Positions 1-6,926 of a stretch of 49,303 nt of DNA are shown here, one piece after another. Location: NCBI GenBank assembly GCA_902787555.1, contig CADAGO010000019.1:1-49303 (forward strand), in the 5' to 3' direction. Position numbers and translations under genes: made by a program. Under the pieces are notes generated by a model. The model made no database searches and was not told the origin of the DNA. It worked only from the letters and a program-made list of their open reading frames with translations. Source of the stretch: an uncultured Bacteroidales bacterium (lineage in GTDB: Bacteria; Bacteroidota; Bacteroidia; Bacteroidales; Bacteroidaceae). Numbering within the stretch: the first letter of the stretch is position 1; each line of letters starts with the position of its first letter.

Positions 1-153
1 CAAAAGTGCTTTAATGGTTTCAATACCTATTTTATATTCTTCCTTATCTCCAAAACAATCATACCTTGAAGCCCAAAAACATAATCCTTTTTCAGAAGGG
101 CAGCCTCTCAAAATTCCTTCTAAAGCTTGTATTGACGTATAATGATATAGCAT
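1..153 (-). CDS. DUF2971-like protein, N-terminal fragment (cut by window edge)
   Basis: An open frame of 51 codons starts at the ATG complementary to 151-153 and runs off the left edge without a stop. The visible N-terminus reads MLYHYTSIQALEGIL followed by a CFWASRYDCFGDKEEY segment. A start of the form Y-H-Y-T-S, a hydrophobic helix, then a FWAS...D..E element resembles DUF2971-type proteins, which are often found in defence islands and phage-related loci and whose function is poorly known. It begins 5 nt after the stop of the TIR-like gene, so it is very probably the fourth gene of the same operon. The family call rests on a short N-terminal motif only; no catalytic residues can be judged from this fragment. 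Confidence 0.6.
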   Translation of the reverse strand, partial: MLYHYTSIQALEGILRGCPSEKGLCFWASRYDCFGDKEEYKIGIETIKALL

Positions 154-158
154 GATTG

Positions 159-1241
159 TTAAACCTTATTCATATCAACACTATAACCGGCAGCTTTTAA
201 TTCTTTAGCAAGAGCGAATTTCCATCCATCATCATTACTACTAAATGATTTATAAACAACCCCAAGTATATCACTAGGAACCTCCACATTCCCTTTTTTC
301 AAAACGCATACATGATTTTTTCGGCCAAGTCTGCCAATGAAATATCCGAGTTCCAAAATAACATTCTGACGTGCACGTGGTTTATAATCTGATGATCCAA
401 CCTCTGCGCCCATGTCGTCTTTATCAGACATTAGAACGACAGCAAAACCCACATTAGATTCTTCTTCAAATTTCTCAATAATTGTTCTTCCCTGATCCGC
501 TTGTTCGCTAAGTATTATTGGTTCAAAGTCTAGATTCTCCAACAATCGAGCCACAGCCAATTTCATTTCGTTGTCGTGACCATGAACAATGAATACTTTT
601 TTTGAGTTTATAGTTGTGGGCTCATGTTTTGTTGTTATAACTTGAGCATTACTGCTAATCTTTTCTGTCTTGTCTAAAAGTAAATGAACCTTAGTTTTTA
701 TTTCATCAAAAACAAACTTCAATGTATGCCCATTCCCTCCTGTTTGAATCGTGCTGATTTTCTTGAAAACAGCATTTTTTTCATCAAAAAACTGCCCTAG
801 GTATCTTAACGTAGCATCATACCAGTCATGAAATGCCTTGATCGTCTCTAACTTATTGATGCCATTAATAGAAGATGCTCTTTTCTCATAGTCGGCCTCT
901 AATCTATAGATCTTGTCAATTACGGATTCCTTCTCCTGTTTTTCGTCATCATTAATCTCTTGGCAAGAAATAAGAATTCCATTAACTACATCAAATAGAG
1001 AGGGATCACAATGGTGCTTTTCAAATTCTGCAATGGCATTTTCAAAATCGCTAATACAACGATCTCCTGAGAAATTCTTGTCTAGATATCTAATTACCTT
1101 ACTCTTCCATGTGCCATAAATCTTAGTATCAGGAAGGCTAAAAGCTTTATACATTCTAACCACTCCAGGAACCGTTGGAATGTACTTTATGCCTTCTCGA
1201 ATATTCGTGCCTTCTTCTATCAGTGATTCTAATGTTACCAT
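159..1241 (-). CDS. TIR-like nucleotide-binding domain protein (CAP12/PF10137-type), putative anti-phage effector
   Basis: 360 residues. Residues from about 213 to 355 match the predicted nucleotide-binding TIR-like family: KVFIVHGHD at the start of the domain, then EQADQGRTIIEKFEEE, a FAVVLMS-D-DD strand and loop, the hallmark RARQNVILELGYFIGRLGR helix, and VEVPSDILGVVY. Related domains bind or degrade nucleotides such as NAD and act as abortive-infection effectors in CBASS-like and Thoeris-like systems; that role here is inferred. Residues 1-212 match nothing I recognise and include a charged stretch around 95-125 that may be a coiled coil, so they may form the sensor or oligomerisation part. 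The gene follows rloB by 31 nt and precedes the DUF2971-like gene by 5 nt. It is visibly more A+T-rich than rloA and rloB, suggesting a separate origin. Confidence 0.85.
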   Translation of the reverse strand: MVTLESLIEEGTNIREGIKYIPTVPGVVRMYKAFSLPDTKIYGTWKSKVIRYLDKNFSGDRCISDFENAIAEFEKHHCDPSLFDVVNGILISCQEINDDEKQEKESVIDKIYRLEADYEKRASSINGINKLETIKAFHDWYDATLRYLGQFFDEKNAVFKKISTIQTGGNGHTLKFVFDEIKTKVHLLLDKTEKISSNAQVITTKHEPTTINSKKVFIVHGHDNEMKLAVARLLENLDFEPIILSEQADQGRTIIEKFEEESNVGFAVVLMSDKDDMGAEVGSSDYKPRARQNVILELGYFIGRLGRKNHVCVLKKGNVEVPSDILGVVYKSFSSNDDGWKFALAKELKAAGYSVDMNKV

Positions 1242-1272
1242 AATTTTATCTTCCTTGTTTTTTCAGTTGTTT

Positions 1273-1878
1273 TTATAGGATCTCTAATTTCTTAATCAAC
1301 CTTCCCAGCTCCGAGTAGGTATAATCTCTACCGTCCTTTAGCTTCTCATCCACAGACTGATTTGCATTGCCCACAGCTTTTTCAAGACTGCCGCCATTGC
1401 GCTCGAAGTAACCGTGTAGTCCTTTGGTCTTGATGAAGAACTCTATCGTTTTCCGATACTCGACACATTGGTTCAGGTCTTTGAGCAAAGGCACCTGCTC
1501 TTCATATGGACGTGAGGTGTAACGGAAATAGTAGAGGAAGAACAGTTCGGTGCAGCGGTGAGTCTCGAAGAACTCCACCTCGCAGTAGATGCCTTTCTTT
1601 GGTTTGTCGATAGGCTTGGCGTACTTTGCTTTTAGCTTCTGGTATTGTGAATGTTCTGGCTCCTTGTCCTTTGTGTCCATGTCGATGATGCAGAAGATAT
1701 GGCTGTAACCCATTGCCACACCCTCTGCAATCTTGGCTTCCAGTTCCTTGATATTGGTATGCTTCGGATAGTCTGGCTTGATGGTCAGACGCTTGAACAC
1801 GTCGCATAAGGACTTGAAGTAGAAGAACTCCGTTGGCCCTTCACCTAGGATGAGTGCTGTTTGTCGTAGTTTTCCCAT
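1273..1878 (-). CDS. rloB: RloB/AbiLii-like TOPRIM protein
   Basis: 201 residues, the usual size for RloB-family proteins. The N-terminus carries a TOPRIM-type glutamate motif (LILGEGPTEFFYFKSL, about residues 9-24) and an acidic FCIIDMDTKD element near residue 62, the expected E and DxD metal-binding positions of an OLD-like nuclease. In known systems RloB/AbiLii is encoded with an RloA/AbiLi AAA ATPase and the pair aborts phage infection; the related pairs OLD, Gabija and PARIS share the ATPase plus TOPRIM logic. That arrangement is present here: the ATPase gene ends 1 nt upstream. The substrate cannot be read from the sequence. Both acidic motifs look intact, so an active nuclease is plausible. 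Confidence 0.85.
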   Translation of the reverse strand: MGKLRQTALILGEGPTEFFYFKSLCDVFKRLTIKPDYPKHTNIKELEAKIAEGVAMGYSHIFCIIDMDTKDKEPEHSQYQKLKAKYAKPIDKPKKGIYCEVEFFETHRCTELFFLYYFRYTSRPYEEQVPLLKDLNQCVEYRKTIEFFIKTKGLHGYFERNGGSLEKAVGNANQSVDEKLKDGRDYTYSELGRLIKKLEIL

Positions 1879-1879
1879 A

Positions 1880-3160
1880 TCAGTCCTCCAGATTTATAAA
1901 GATACTACCAAGTTCTGGCTTGGCACCCAGTCGGCCAATGCGATATGAATTGTAAAGCGACAGATTCTTGTGCAAACCGAAGGAGTCGCCACGGGCATAT
2001 TCGGACGAAGCAGTCTCCTTGTTCTTCTCGACAAACCATACCACACCTCTGTTCTCATTAATCATATCCTGCGACAGAAGGGTGGTCTCCTGACTCGTGA
2101 TAACCAGCTGCGACTTGTCGGAGTTGAAGATGAAGACGTTGAGATAATAGTACAACAGGTCGTTGTGCAGATCCTCACCCAGTTCATCAAGATAGTACAC
2201 GTGAGGACTCGTTATCAAGTCGTACAAAGCATCCAATATACGGATATACTTCTGAGTACCCTTTGACTGCCATCTGAGAGGAATGTCAAAATCGCCATTG
2301 TCAGAATGGTTCAAGAAAGTGATAGAATCTGTAGTAGGCTTCAACAGAACGTCTTTCATCTCCTCGGGGATGTTCTCTTTTTGGATACGCTCGCGGAAAT
2401 CGTTGGGTACAATGCGGTCTTCTACAATAGGGCGATACTCCAAAATGTTCAAGTCTGCTTTCTGGAGCATCGTGTTGTAAAACTTACGCTTCTTGGAATT
2501 GCTGTAAGCATCCTTCAAAATTTCAACAATGCCTTTGTCGCTATCTCCATCTATCTCATGGTAGTTGTCCATAATCCAACCGTGAAGCACATTGAATGGA
2601 GCTATGTCTTCTTTTAATGCGGCCTTTCGGCAAACAGACAATACGCTGTGATTATTCAACGTGTTTTCGCGGATGCTTTCCTGCGTTTTGACCTGAAGTT
2701 TGAGGCTCGCACCGAACTTGATGTCAGCCTGTACGTTCTCACCCACAAAACTGCGCTCATAGAACAAAGACTTTGACTTGTTTGGATAATAGTACAATGC
2801 TTCATTTAGAATGTGCTTGCCGTTGAACTTGACATCGTAGTCATATCGGGTGCCATCAGCATAGAATGATACGTGCATTTCTGTTGGCTCATCTTTGGTA
2901 AGCACAAAGGGTATGCAACCGCCGATTCCTACGGTTGCATCCGACTTTGGCATGACCAACAAACGGAACACCTCGTTCATGGCAATCAGCATGTTTGACT
3001 TACCGGAAGCGTTTGAACCATACAGGATGCCCAACTTGTACAAGAACACACCATCAGCAACTTCGGAGACAAGTTCCGAAGAAGGTCCCTTGGCCACGAA
3101 ACTTAATTCCTGCTTGTCGCGAATGGAAAGATAGTTCTTTACCCAAAAATCTCGTATCAT
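1880..3160 (-). CDS. rloA: RloA/AbiLi-like AAA ATPase
   Basis: 426 residues. The N-terminus has the typical MIRDFWVKNYLSIRDKQEL start of OLD/SMC-like ATPases, followed by a Walker A motif GSNASGKSN at about residues 48-56. Near the C-terminus HVYYLDELGEDLHNDLL gives a Walker B with aspartate and glutamate followed by the H-loop type histidine, and VITSQETTLL follows as in AAA_15/AAA_21 proteins. These ATPases act as sensors or regulators of a partner toxin nuclease. The partner, rloB, follows after a single nucleotide, so translation is likely coupled. A candidate promoter lies 36 nt upstream of the start codon. It is the first gene of the defence-type operon. Confidence in the family is high; the trigger is unknown. 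Confidence 0.87.
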   Translation of the reverse strand: MIRDFWVKNYLSIRDKQELSFVAKGPSSELVSEVADGVFLYKLGILYGSNASGKSNMLIAMNEVFRLLVMPKSDATVGIGGCIPFVLTKDEPTEMHVSFYADGTRYDYDVKFNGKHILNEALYYYPNKSKSLFYERSFVGENVQADIKFGASLKLQVKTQESIRENTLNNHSVLSVCRKAALKEDIAPFNVLHGWIMDNYHEIDGDSDKGIVEILKDAYSNSKKRKFYNTMLQKADLNILEYRPIVEDRIVPNDFRERIQKENIPEEMKDVLLKPTTDSITFLNHSDNGDFDIPLRWQSKGTQKYIRILDALYDLITSPHVYYLDELGEDLHNDLLYYYLNVFIFNSDKSQLVITSQETTLLSQDMINENRGVVWFVEKNKETASSEYARGDSFGLHKNLSLYNSYRIGRLGAKPELGSIFINLED

Positions 3161-3195
3161 ACCGCAATATTTTATCCGTTATCGTAATTTTGCTA

Positions 3196-3203
3196 CAAAA
3201 TTA
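3196..3203 (-). promoter_or_regulatory. -7 box upstream of rloA operon
   Basis: On the minus strand the sequence reads TAATTTTG, a match to the Bacteroidetes -7 consensus TAnnTTTG, about 36 nt before the rloA ATG. No good TTTG -33 element is seen at the right distance, so the promoter may be weak or regulated. Confidence 0.45.
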
Positions 3204-3389
3204 CAAAAATTTTTATTGCAAGAAGTAGAAAGCAGTGCAATATCTGTAGAATAAATACAATTTTATGTGTTTTTAACATTGTTCTTGATGTTTGCATGGC
3301 TAATTGGCATTAAAAAGGCTTTATCTTGTCACTGAAACTCCATGACTATCCATGATGCAAAATAGCCGACTCAACTCGTTTGTTTACGC

Positions 3390-3421
3390 TCTGTTGCTCT
3401 AACCAACTGAGCTACAAGTCC
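3390..3421 (-). pseudogene. Truncated tRNA (5' half, probably tRNA-Met-like)
   Basis: Read on the minus strand this begins with acceptor strand GGACTTG, then TA, D-stem GCTC, D-loop AGTTGGTTA, GAGC, A, and the first half of an anticodon stem ACAGA. This is a normal tRNA 5' half of 32 nt. The sequence then changes abruptly to non-tRNA DNA at the edge of the anticodon loop, and no 3' half follows. It sits 25 nt downstream of tRNA-Gln, between it and the rloA defence operon. I infer a second tRNA gene here was cut by integration or deletion. The 5' half resembles elongator tRNA-Met, but without the anticodon the identity is a guess. Confidence 0.7.
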
Positions 3422-3446
3422 GATGTACTGGGTACAAAAAAAGAGG

Positions 3447-3517
3447 TTGTTCTACCAAGATTCGAACTTGGACTGAGGGAACCAAAAACCCTAGTGCTGC
3501 CATTACACCATAGAACA
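3447..3517 (-). tRNA. tRNA-Gln (TTG)
   Basis: The minus strand folds as a 71-nt cloverleaf: acceptor TGTTCTA with TAGAACA, D-arm GTG/CAC around TAATGGCAG, anticodon stem AGGGT/TCCCT (end pair mismatched) with loop TTTTGGT giving anticodon TTG, and T-arm CCAAG/CTTGG with loop TTCGAAT. The discriminator is A; a full CCA is not encoded (CCT). Upstream lies a TACCTTTG -7 box. Confidence 0.92.
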
Positions 3518-3547
3518 ATACCTTGAAGCATTTTTGAAATGCGGATG

Positions 3548-3555
3548 CAAAGGTA
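3548..3555 (-). promoter_or_regulatory. -7 box of tRNA-Gln
   Basis: Minus strand TACCTTTG matches TAnnTTTG and lies 30 nt upstream of the mature tRNA-Gln 5' end. Immediately upstream is an A+T-rich stretch (3560-3595) with repeated ATAATGC-like words, common before Bacteroidales promoters. Confidence 0.6.
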
Positions 3556-3693
3556 CAAAATAATTCATAATGCACAATGCATAATGCGTAATATTTTTCA
3601 GAAAAAGGGTCAAAAAGCAGTATGGTTGGCGTTTTTTTCACTGTGTTGAGCAGATTTTTTGCTTTTGTATCTTTCCTTTCCACATTTTTTACT

Positions 3694-3701
3694 TATCTTT
3701 G
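3694..3701 (+). promoter_or_regulatory. -7 box directly in front of psd
   Basis: TATCTTTG ends 4 nt before the psd ATG at 3706. If the box is centred at -7 as its name implies, transcription would start at about 3705, giving an essentially leaderless mRNA. The -33 element is unclear (TTTC at 18 nt). Confidence 0.55.
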
Positions 3702-3705
3702 CGGT

Positions 3706-4428
3706 ATGAAAGAGAAACCTATCATACACAATAAACGCAGAAACAAAATCAGGCTGCATGATGAGGGCAAGAACACATTGCTGATGACGGGATTGGTGCT
3801 AGTCATTATTCTTTGGGTGTGTTTCTATCTGATAGATCATAGTATCGGCCCTGACTGGACGAGATGGGTGTACTATGCATTAATGGCTAGTGCTGTTGCA
3901 GTGTATGGCATTCTGCTGAATTTCTTCCGCTGTCCTGTCAGGATGTTCCAAGGCCCCACTACAAAATCTGTAGTTGCTCCTGCCGACGGGCATATCGTGG
4001 TGATTGAGGAAGTCGAAGAGACTGAGTATTTTCATGACCGAAGGATGATGGTTTCTATCTTCATGAGTTTGACAAATGTGCACGCCAATTGGATTCCCTG
4101 CGAGGGAACCATCATTAAGGTGACCCATCAGGACGGTAATTTCCATAAGGCCTACTTGCCTAAGGCGAGTGAGGAGAATGAGCGCTCGATGGTGGTGATC
4201 CGTACGCCCCATGGTGTGGATATTATGGCTCGCCAGATAGCAGGTGCTATGGCCAGACGTATTGTCACATACTCTGAGGAAGGTCAGGAGTGCTTTATCG
4301 ATGACCACATGGGCTTCATAAAGTTCGGCTCGCGCGTGGATCTTTATCTTCCGCTTGATGCGGAGATCTTGGTGCGGATGGGTCAGGCTACTGTTGGCGA
4401 TGAGACATTAATTGCAAAACTGAAATAA
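3706..4428 (+). CDS. psd: Phosphatidylserine decarboxylase proenzyme
   Basis: 240 residues from the ATG at 3706. An upstream in-frame ATG at 3622 would place the promoter box inside the gene, and the family start (a basic segment then an H-x-E-G element) fits 3706. Psd decarboxylates phosphatidylserine to phosphatidylethanolamine at the inner membrane. Two hydrophobic segments lie at about residues 25-43 and 55-72, followed by NFFRCPVR and the core [21 protein letters not shown] and NVHANW motifs. The maturation site is FGSRVD: self-cleavage between Gly208 and Ser209 would make a pyruvoyl group on a 32-residue alpha chain. pssA, which makes its substrate, follows after 149 nt; the pair forms the PE branch of phospholipid synthesis. 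Confidence 0.96.
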   Translation: MKEKPIIHNKRRNKIRLHDEGKNTLLMTGLVLVIILWVCFYLIDHSIGPDWTRWVYYALMASAVAVYGILLNFFRCPVRMFQGPTTKSVVAPADGHIVVIEEVEETEYFHDRRMMVSIFMSLTNVHANWIPCEGTIIKVTHQDGNFHKAYLPKASEENERSMVVIRTPHGVDIMARQIAGAMARRIVTYSEEGQECFIDDHMGFIKFGSRVDLYLPLDAEILVRMGQATVGDETLIAKLK

Positions 4429-4577
4429 TCGCTCACGCGGATAGTTTCATGTCGTAGGGGTAGGAGAGCTTCCTAAGTCAGTCTGTAATATGGGGCACGC
4501 TACAACTATTTCCTGACGGTGGCTGTGAAATGGAGGGGGCGGTACATGAAGTAGAAGATTAAATGAAGATATAAGAG

Positions 4578-5333
4578 ATGCGTAAACATATTCCTAATAT
4601 TATTACTTGCTGCAATTTGGTGTGCGGGTGTATTGCCACCGGCGCAGCATTTCATCATCACTTTGCCACAGCTTTTGTATTTATCTTGCTTGGGGCGTTC
4701 TTTGATTTTTTTGACGGGATGGCTGCACGCGCCTTGAAGGTTTCTAGCCCGATGGGTGTGGAACTTGACTCTCTTGCGGATGTCGTGACGTTCGGAGTTG
4801 CGCCTTCTGCGATGATTTTCATCTTGTTTGGGGAGGTACGTTACCCAGAATTGCTATACAACAAATTCTGGTTTAACGTGATGCCTTGTCTTGCTTTCGT
4901 CATGGCGGCTTTCTCTGCCCTACGCTTAGCCAAATTCAACATTGATGAGCGTCAGCACACGACTTTTATTGGTATGCCGACGCCTGCGAATGCTATATTC
5001 TGGGGTGCATTGATTTCAAGCAGCGAGGGATATCTTACGTCCCCCATGTTTAACGCCCCGTTCTTGTTGGCATTTGAGGTGTTGGCGTGTTGGCTGTTGG
5101 TTTGTGAGATTCCGATGTTTTCCCTGAAATTTCAGGATAAATCCTGGTCAAACAACAGATTGCGGTACGTATTTTTGGTTCTTTGTGCCATCATTTTGGT
5201 GGGGTGCGCCGTATGTGGCATTGCTGACAATACGGTGTGGCGCATGTTGTCACGCGGCATTGCCGGTTGCATTGGCACGTATCTTGCTATGAGCATCTAT
5301 ACAGGTGTTAAGAACAAAGGACAGTATGCTTAG
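4578..5333 (+). CDS. pssA: CDP-diacylglycerol-serine O-phosphatidyltransferase
   Basis: 251 residues, an integral membrane enzyme that makes phosphatidylserine from CDP-diacylglycerol and serine. The CDP-alcohol phosphatidyltransferase signature D-x2-D-G-x2-A-R-x8-G-x3-D-x3-D is complete: DFFDGMAARAL starting near residue 42, followed by GVELDSLAD. Several hydrophobic segments span the rest of the chain (about residues 8-40, 70-115, 125-145, 155-175, 195-245). It sits directly after psd, which consumes its product. The 149 nt between the two genes contain no convincing ORF or terminator. The next gene overlaps its last 8 nt. Confidence 0.95.
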   Translation: MRKHIPNIITCCNLVCGCIATGAAFHHHFATAFVFILLGAFFDFFDGMAARALKVSSPMGVELDSLADVVTFGVAPSAMIFILFGEVRYPELLYNKFWFNVMPCLAFVMAAFSALRLAKFNIDERQHTTFIGMPTPANAIFWGALISSSEGYLTSPMFNAPFLLAFEVLACWLLVCEIPMFSLKFQDKSWSNNRLRYVFLVLCAIILVGCAVCGIADNTVWRMLSRGIAGCIGTYLAMSIYTGVKNKGQYA

Positions 5334-5559
5334 GGTCATCAGATTCATCTTAAGGGCGATAGTATTATTGATACGCGTGTTCAGGTGGTTGCAACGCTGG
5401 AGACGCAGGATAGCTGCGTGGTTGCGGGGCAAGCCTACGGCATCCGGGGTGCATGGTGGGACGACCATTGTGAATCCAACGGAGCAGGCGCCTTCAAGGC
5501 GGAAGGTGTTTGGTAGTGATGAGGGGGAATATGTGGATTTTGTGGAAGTGAAGGATTAG
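5326..5559 (+). CDS. DUF4834 family small membrane protein
   Basis: 77 residues from the ATG at 5326, which overlaps the end of pssA by 8 nt in another frame. An upstream in-frame ATG at 5305 is possible but lies deeper inside pssA. The N-terminus is a single hydrophobic, arginine-rich helix (VIRFILRAIVLLIRVF), then a basic stretch, a Gly/Thr/Pro linker, and the conserved acidic tail DEGEYVDFVEVKD. That tail is the mark of DUF4834 proteins of Bacteroidetes, which are commonly found next to tadA, as here. The function is not known. Overlap with pssA and closeness to tadA support co-transcription. Confidence 0.75.
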   Translation: MLRVIRFILRAIVLLIRVFRWLQRWRRRIAAWLRGKPTASGVHGGTTIVNPTEQAPSRRKVFGSDEGEYVDFVEVKD

Positions 5560-5628
5560 AAATCTCCACTGACTATTCCCGCAGTAGGGGATAAGGATAA
5601 AAAGTTTAGGTTGAGAGATTATTATGGT

Positions 5629-6063
5629 ATGAACGACGACGAGAAATATATGCGTGAGGCGCTAAATGAGGCGCACGAGGCACTGCAGGCGGATGAGATT
5701 CCGATTGGTGCGGTGGTTGTGGCAAATGGACGGGTGATAGGACGTGGCCATAACCTGACCGAGACGTTGCACGACGTGACGGCTCATGCAGAAATGCAGG
5801 CCATTACGGCTGCGTCGGAGTTCTTGGGTGGTAAGTACCTGAAGGACTGCACGCTTTATGTGACGGTTGAGCCTTGTGTGATGTGTGCAGGTGCCATTGG
5901 CTGGTCGCAGATGGGTAGGCTGGTCTATGGTGCGTCGGACGAAAAGCGGGGATATCAGCGATATGCGCCCGATGCCTTGCATCCGAAGACGGAAGTGGTC
6001 AGCGGGGTGTTGGAAAAGGAGGCAGCGGCGCTGATGAAGGATTTTTTCAAGGGGAAAAGGTAA
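5629..6063 (+). CDS. tadA: tRNA adenosine(34) deaminase TadA
   Basis: 144 residues from the ATG at 5629; a start at 5611 would add six residues and cannot be excluded. TadA deaminates the wobble adenosine of tRNA-Arg(ACG) to inosine. The zinc-dependent cytidine deaminase fold is evident: PIGAVVV near residue 25, the catalytic HAEMQ (His53, Glu55), and PCVMCAGAI (Cys82, Cys85) as the other zinc ligands. The C-terminal helix with LEKEAAALMKDFFKGKR is typical of TadA rather than of cytosine or guanine deaminases. It lies in the psd-to-queA run on the plus strand, near queA, another tRNA-modification gene. Confidence 0.93.
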   Translation: MNDDEKYMREALNEAHEALQADEIPIGAVVVANGRVIGRGHNLTETLHDVTAHAEMQAITAASEFLGGKYLKDCTLYVTVEPCVMCAGAIGWSQMGRLVYGASDEKRGYQRYAPDALHPKTEVVSGVLEKEAAALMKDFFKGKR

Positions 6064-6143
6064 TAACCTCCTCCACAAGCGCTCACCCGAGTTTAGGAGG
6101 GTGAACGATGGAGAAAGGATTGCAGGGGGGCAAATAAAGGATT

Positions 6144-6926
6144 GTGGACGTAAAAAGGATACATAGGATTGAGGTGACATCGACCAACACTTATGTGAAG
6201 GAGTTGTTGGGAATGGGCATAGAGCTACCGGAACTGACGGTGGTGGATGCGGACTATCAGAGCGGTGGCCGCGGGCAGGCTGGCAACCGCTGGGAGAGTG
6301 AACGTGGGATGAACCTCACGTTTTCTTTGGTTTGTCACCCCACGTTCGTTCGTGCCACTGAGCAGTTCATCTTGTCACAGGCTATTGCGGTGGCTGTTTT
6401 CCGCGTGCTGGATGGCTTGATGGGGGACATCAGCATCAAATGGCCGAACGACATCTACTGGCAGGACCGCAAGATATGCGGCACGCTGATTGAGTGCAAC
6501 CTGGAGGGAGCTACTGTACGCGACTGTATCATCGGAACGGGCATCAATGTGAACCAGATGGTATTCCGCAGCGATGCGCCCAACCCGGTGTCGCTGGCAC
6601 AGATAGCCTGCAACATGGTGGATGGCAAGCAGGGGCTGACTTCGACGGAAGGCATTACCTTCAACCGCGAGCATATCCTGAGTGAGGTGGTTAAGGCATT
6701 TGGCGAATTGTATGAGCAGATACGCGAGGGCAGAGCTGACGACATCCGACGGGAGTATATGCTACACATGTATCGTCGCGAGGGTTTCTACCTGTATCGT
6801 GAGCACGAAGGTGAGCCGTTCATGGCAGAGATAGCTGATGTGGGGCACGACGGCCTGCTGACGTTGCGCCTGCGCGATGGTAGCACCCGCAAGTATGAAT
6901 TCAAAGAAATAAAATATATAATATGA
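6144..6926 (+). CDS. birA: Biotin-[acetyl-CoA-carboxylase] ligase (monofunctional BirA)
   Basis: 260 residues with a GTG start. BirA activates biotin to biotinyl-AMP and transfers it to the biotin carboxyl carrier protein. The N-terminus shows EVTSTNTYVKEL, then the adenylate-binding SGGRGQAGNRW (about residues 33-43) and the KWPNDIYW segment with the biotin-contacting lysine, followed by GTLIEC and GTGINVN. There is no N-terminal winged-helix domain, so this is a ligase without the repressor function of the E. coli protein. The C-terminal domain (from about 215) looks like the usual SH3-like cap. The stop codon overlaps the queA start by 4 nt (ATGA), indicating translational coupling. Confidence 0.93.
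   Translation: MDVKRIHRIEVTSTNTYVKELLGMGIELPELTVVDADYQSGGRGQAGNRWESERGMNLTFSLVCHPTFVRATEQFILSQAIAVAVFRVLDGLMGDISIKWPNDIYWQDRKICGTLIECNLEGATVRDCIIGTGINVNQMVFRSDAPNPVSLAQIACNMVDGKQGLTSTEGITFNREHILSEVVKAFGELYEQIREGRADDIRREYMLHMYRREGFYLYREHEGEPFMAEIADVGHDGLLTLRLRDGSTRKYEFKEIKYII

Noticed and set aside
3556-3600. ATAATGC-type words upstream of tRNA-Gln as a repeat array
   Set aside because: Such A+T-rich direct words are common before promoters in this group and lack the fixed period and palindromes of the arrays reported.
4429-4577. A small gene between psd and pssA
   Set aside because: No frame longer than about 20 codons has a start; no homology recognised.
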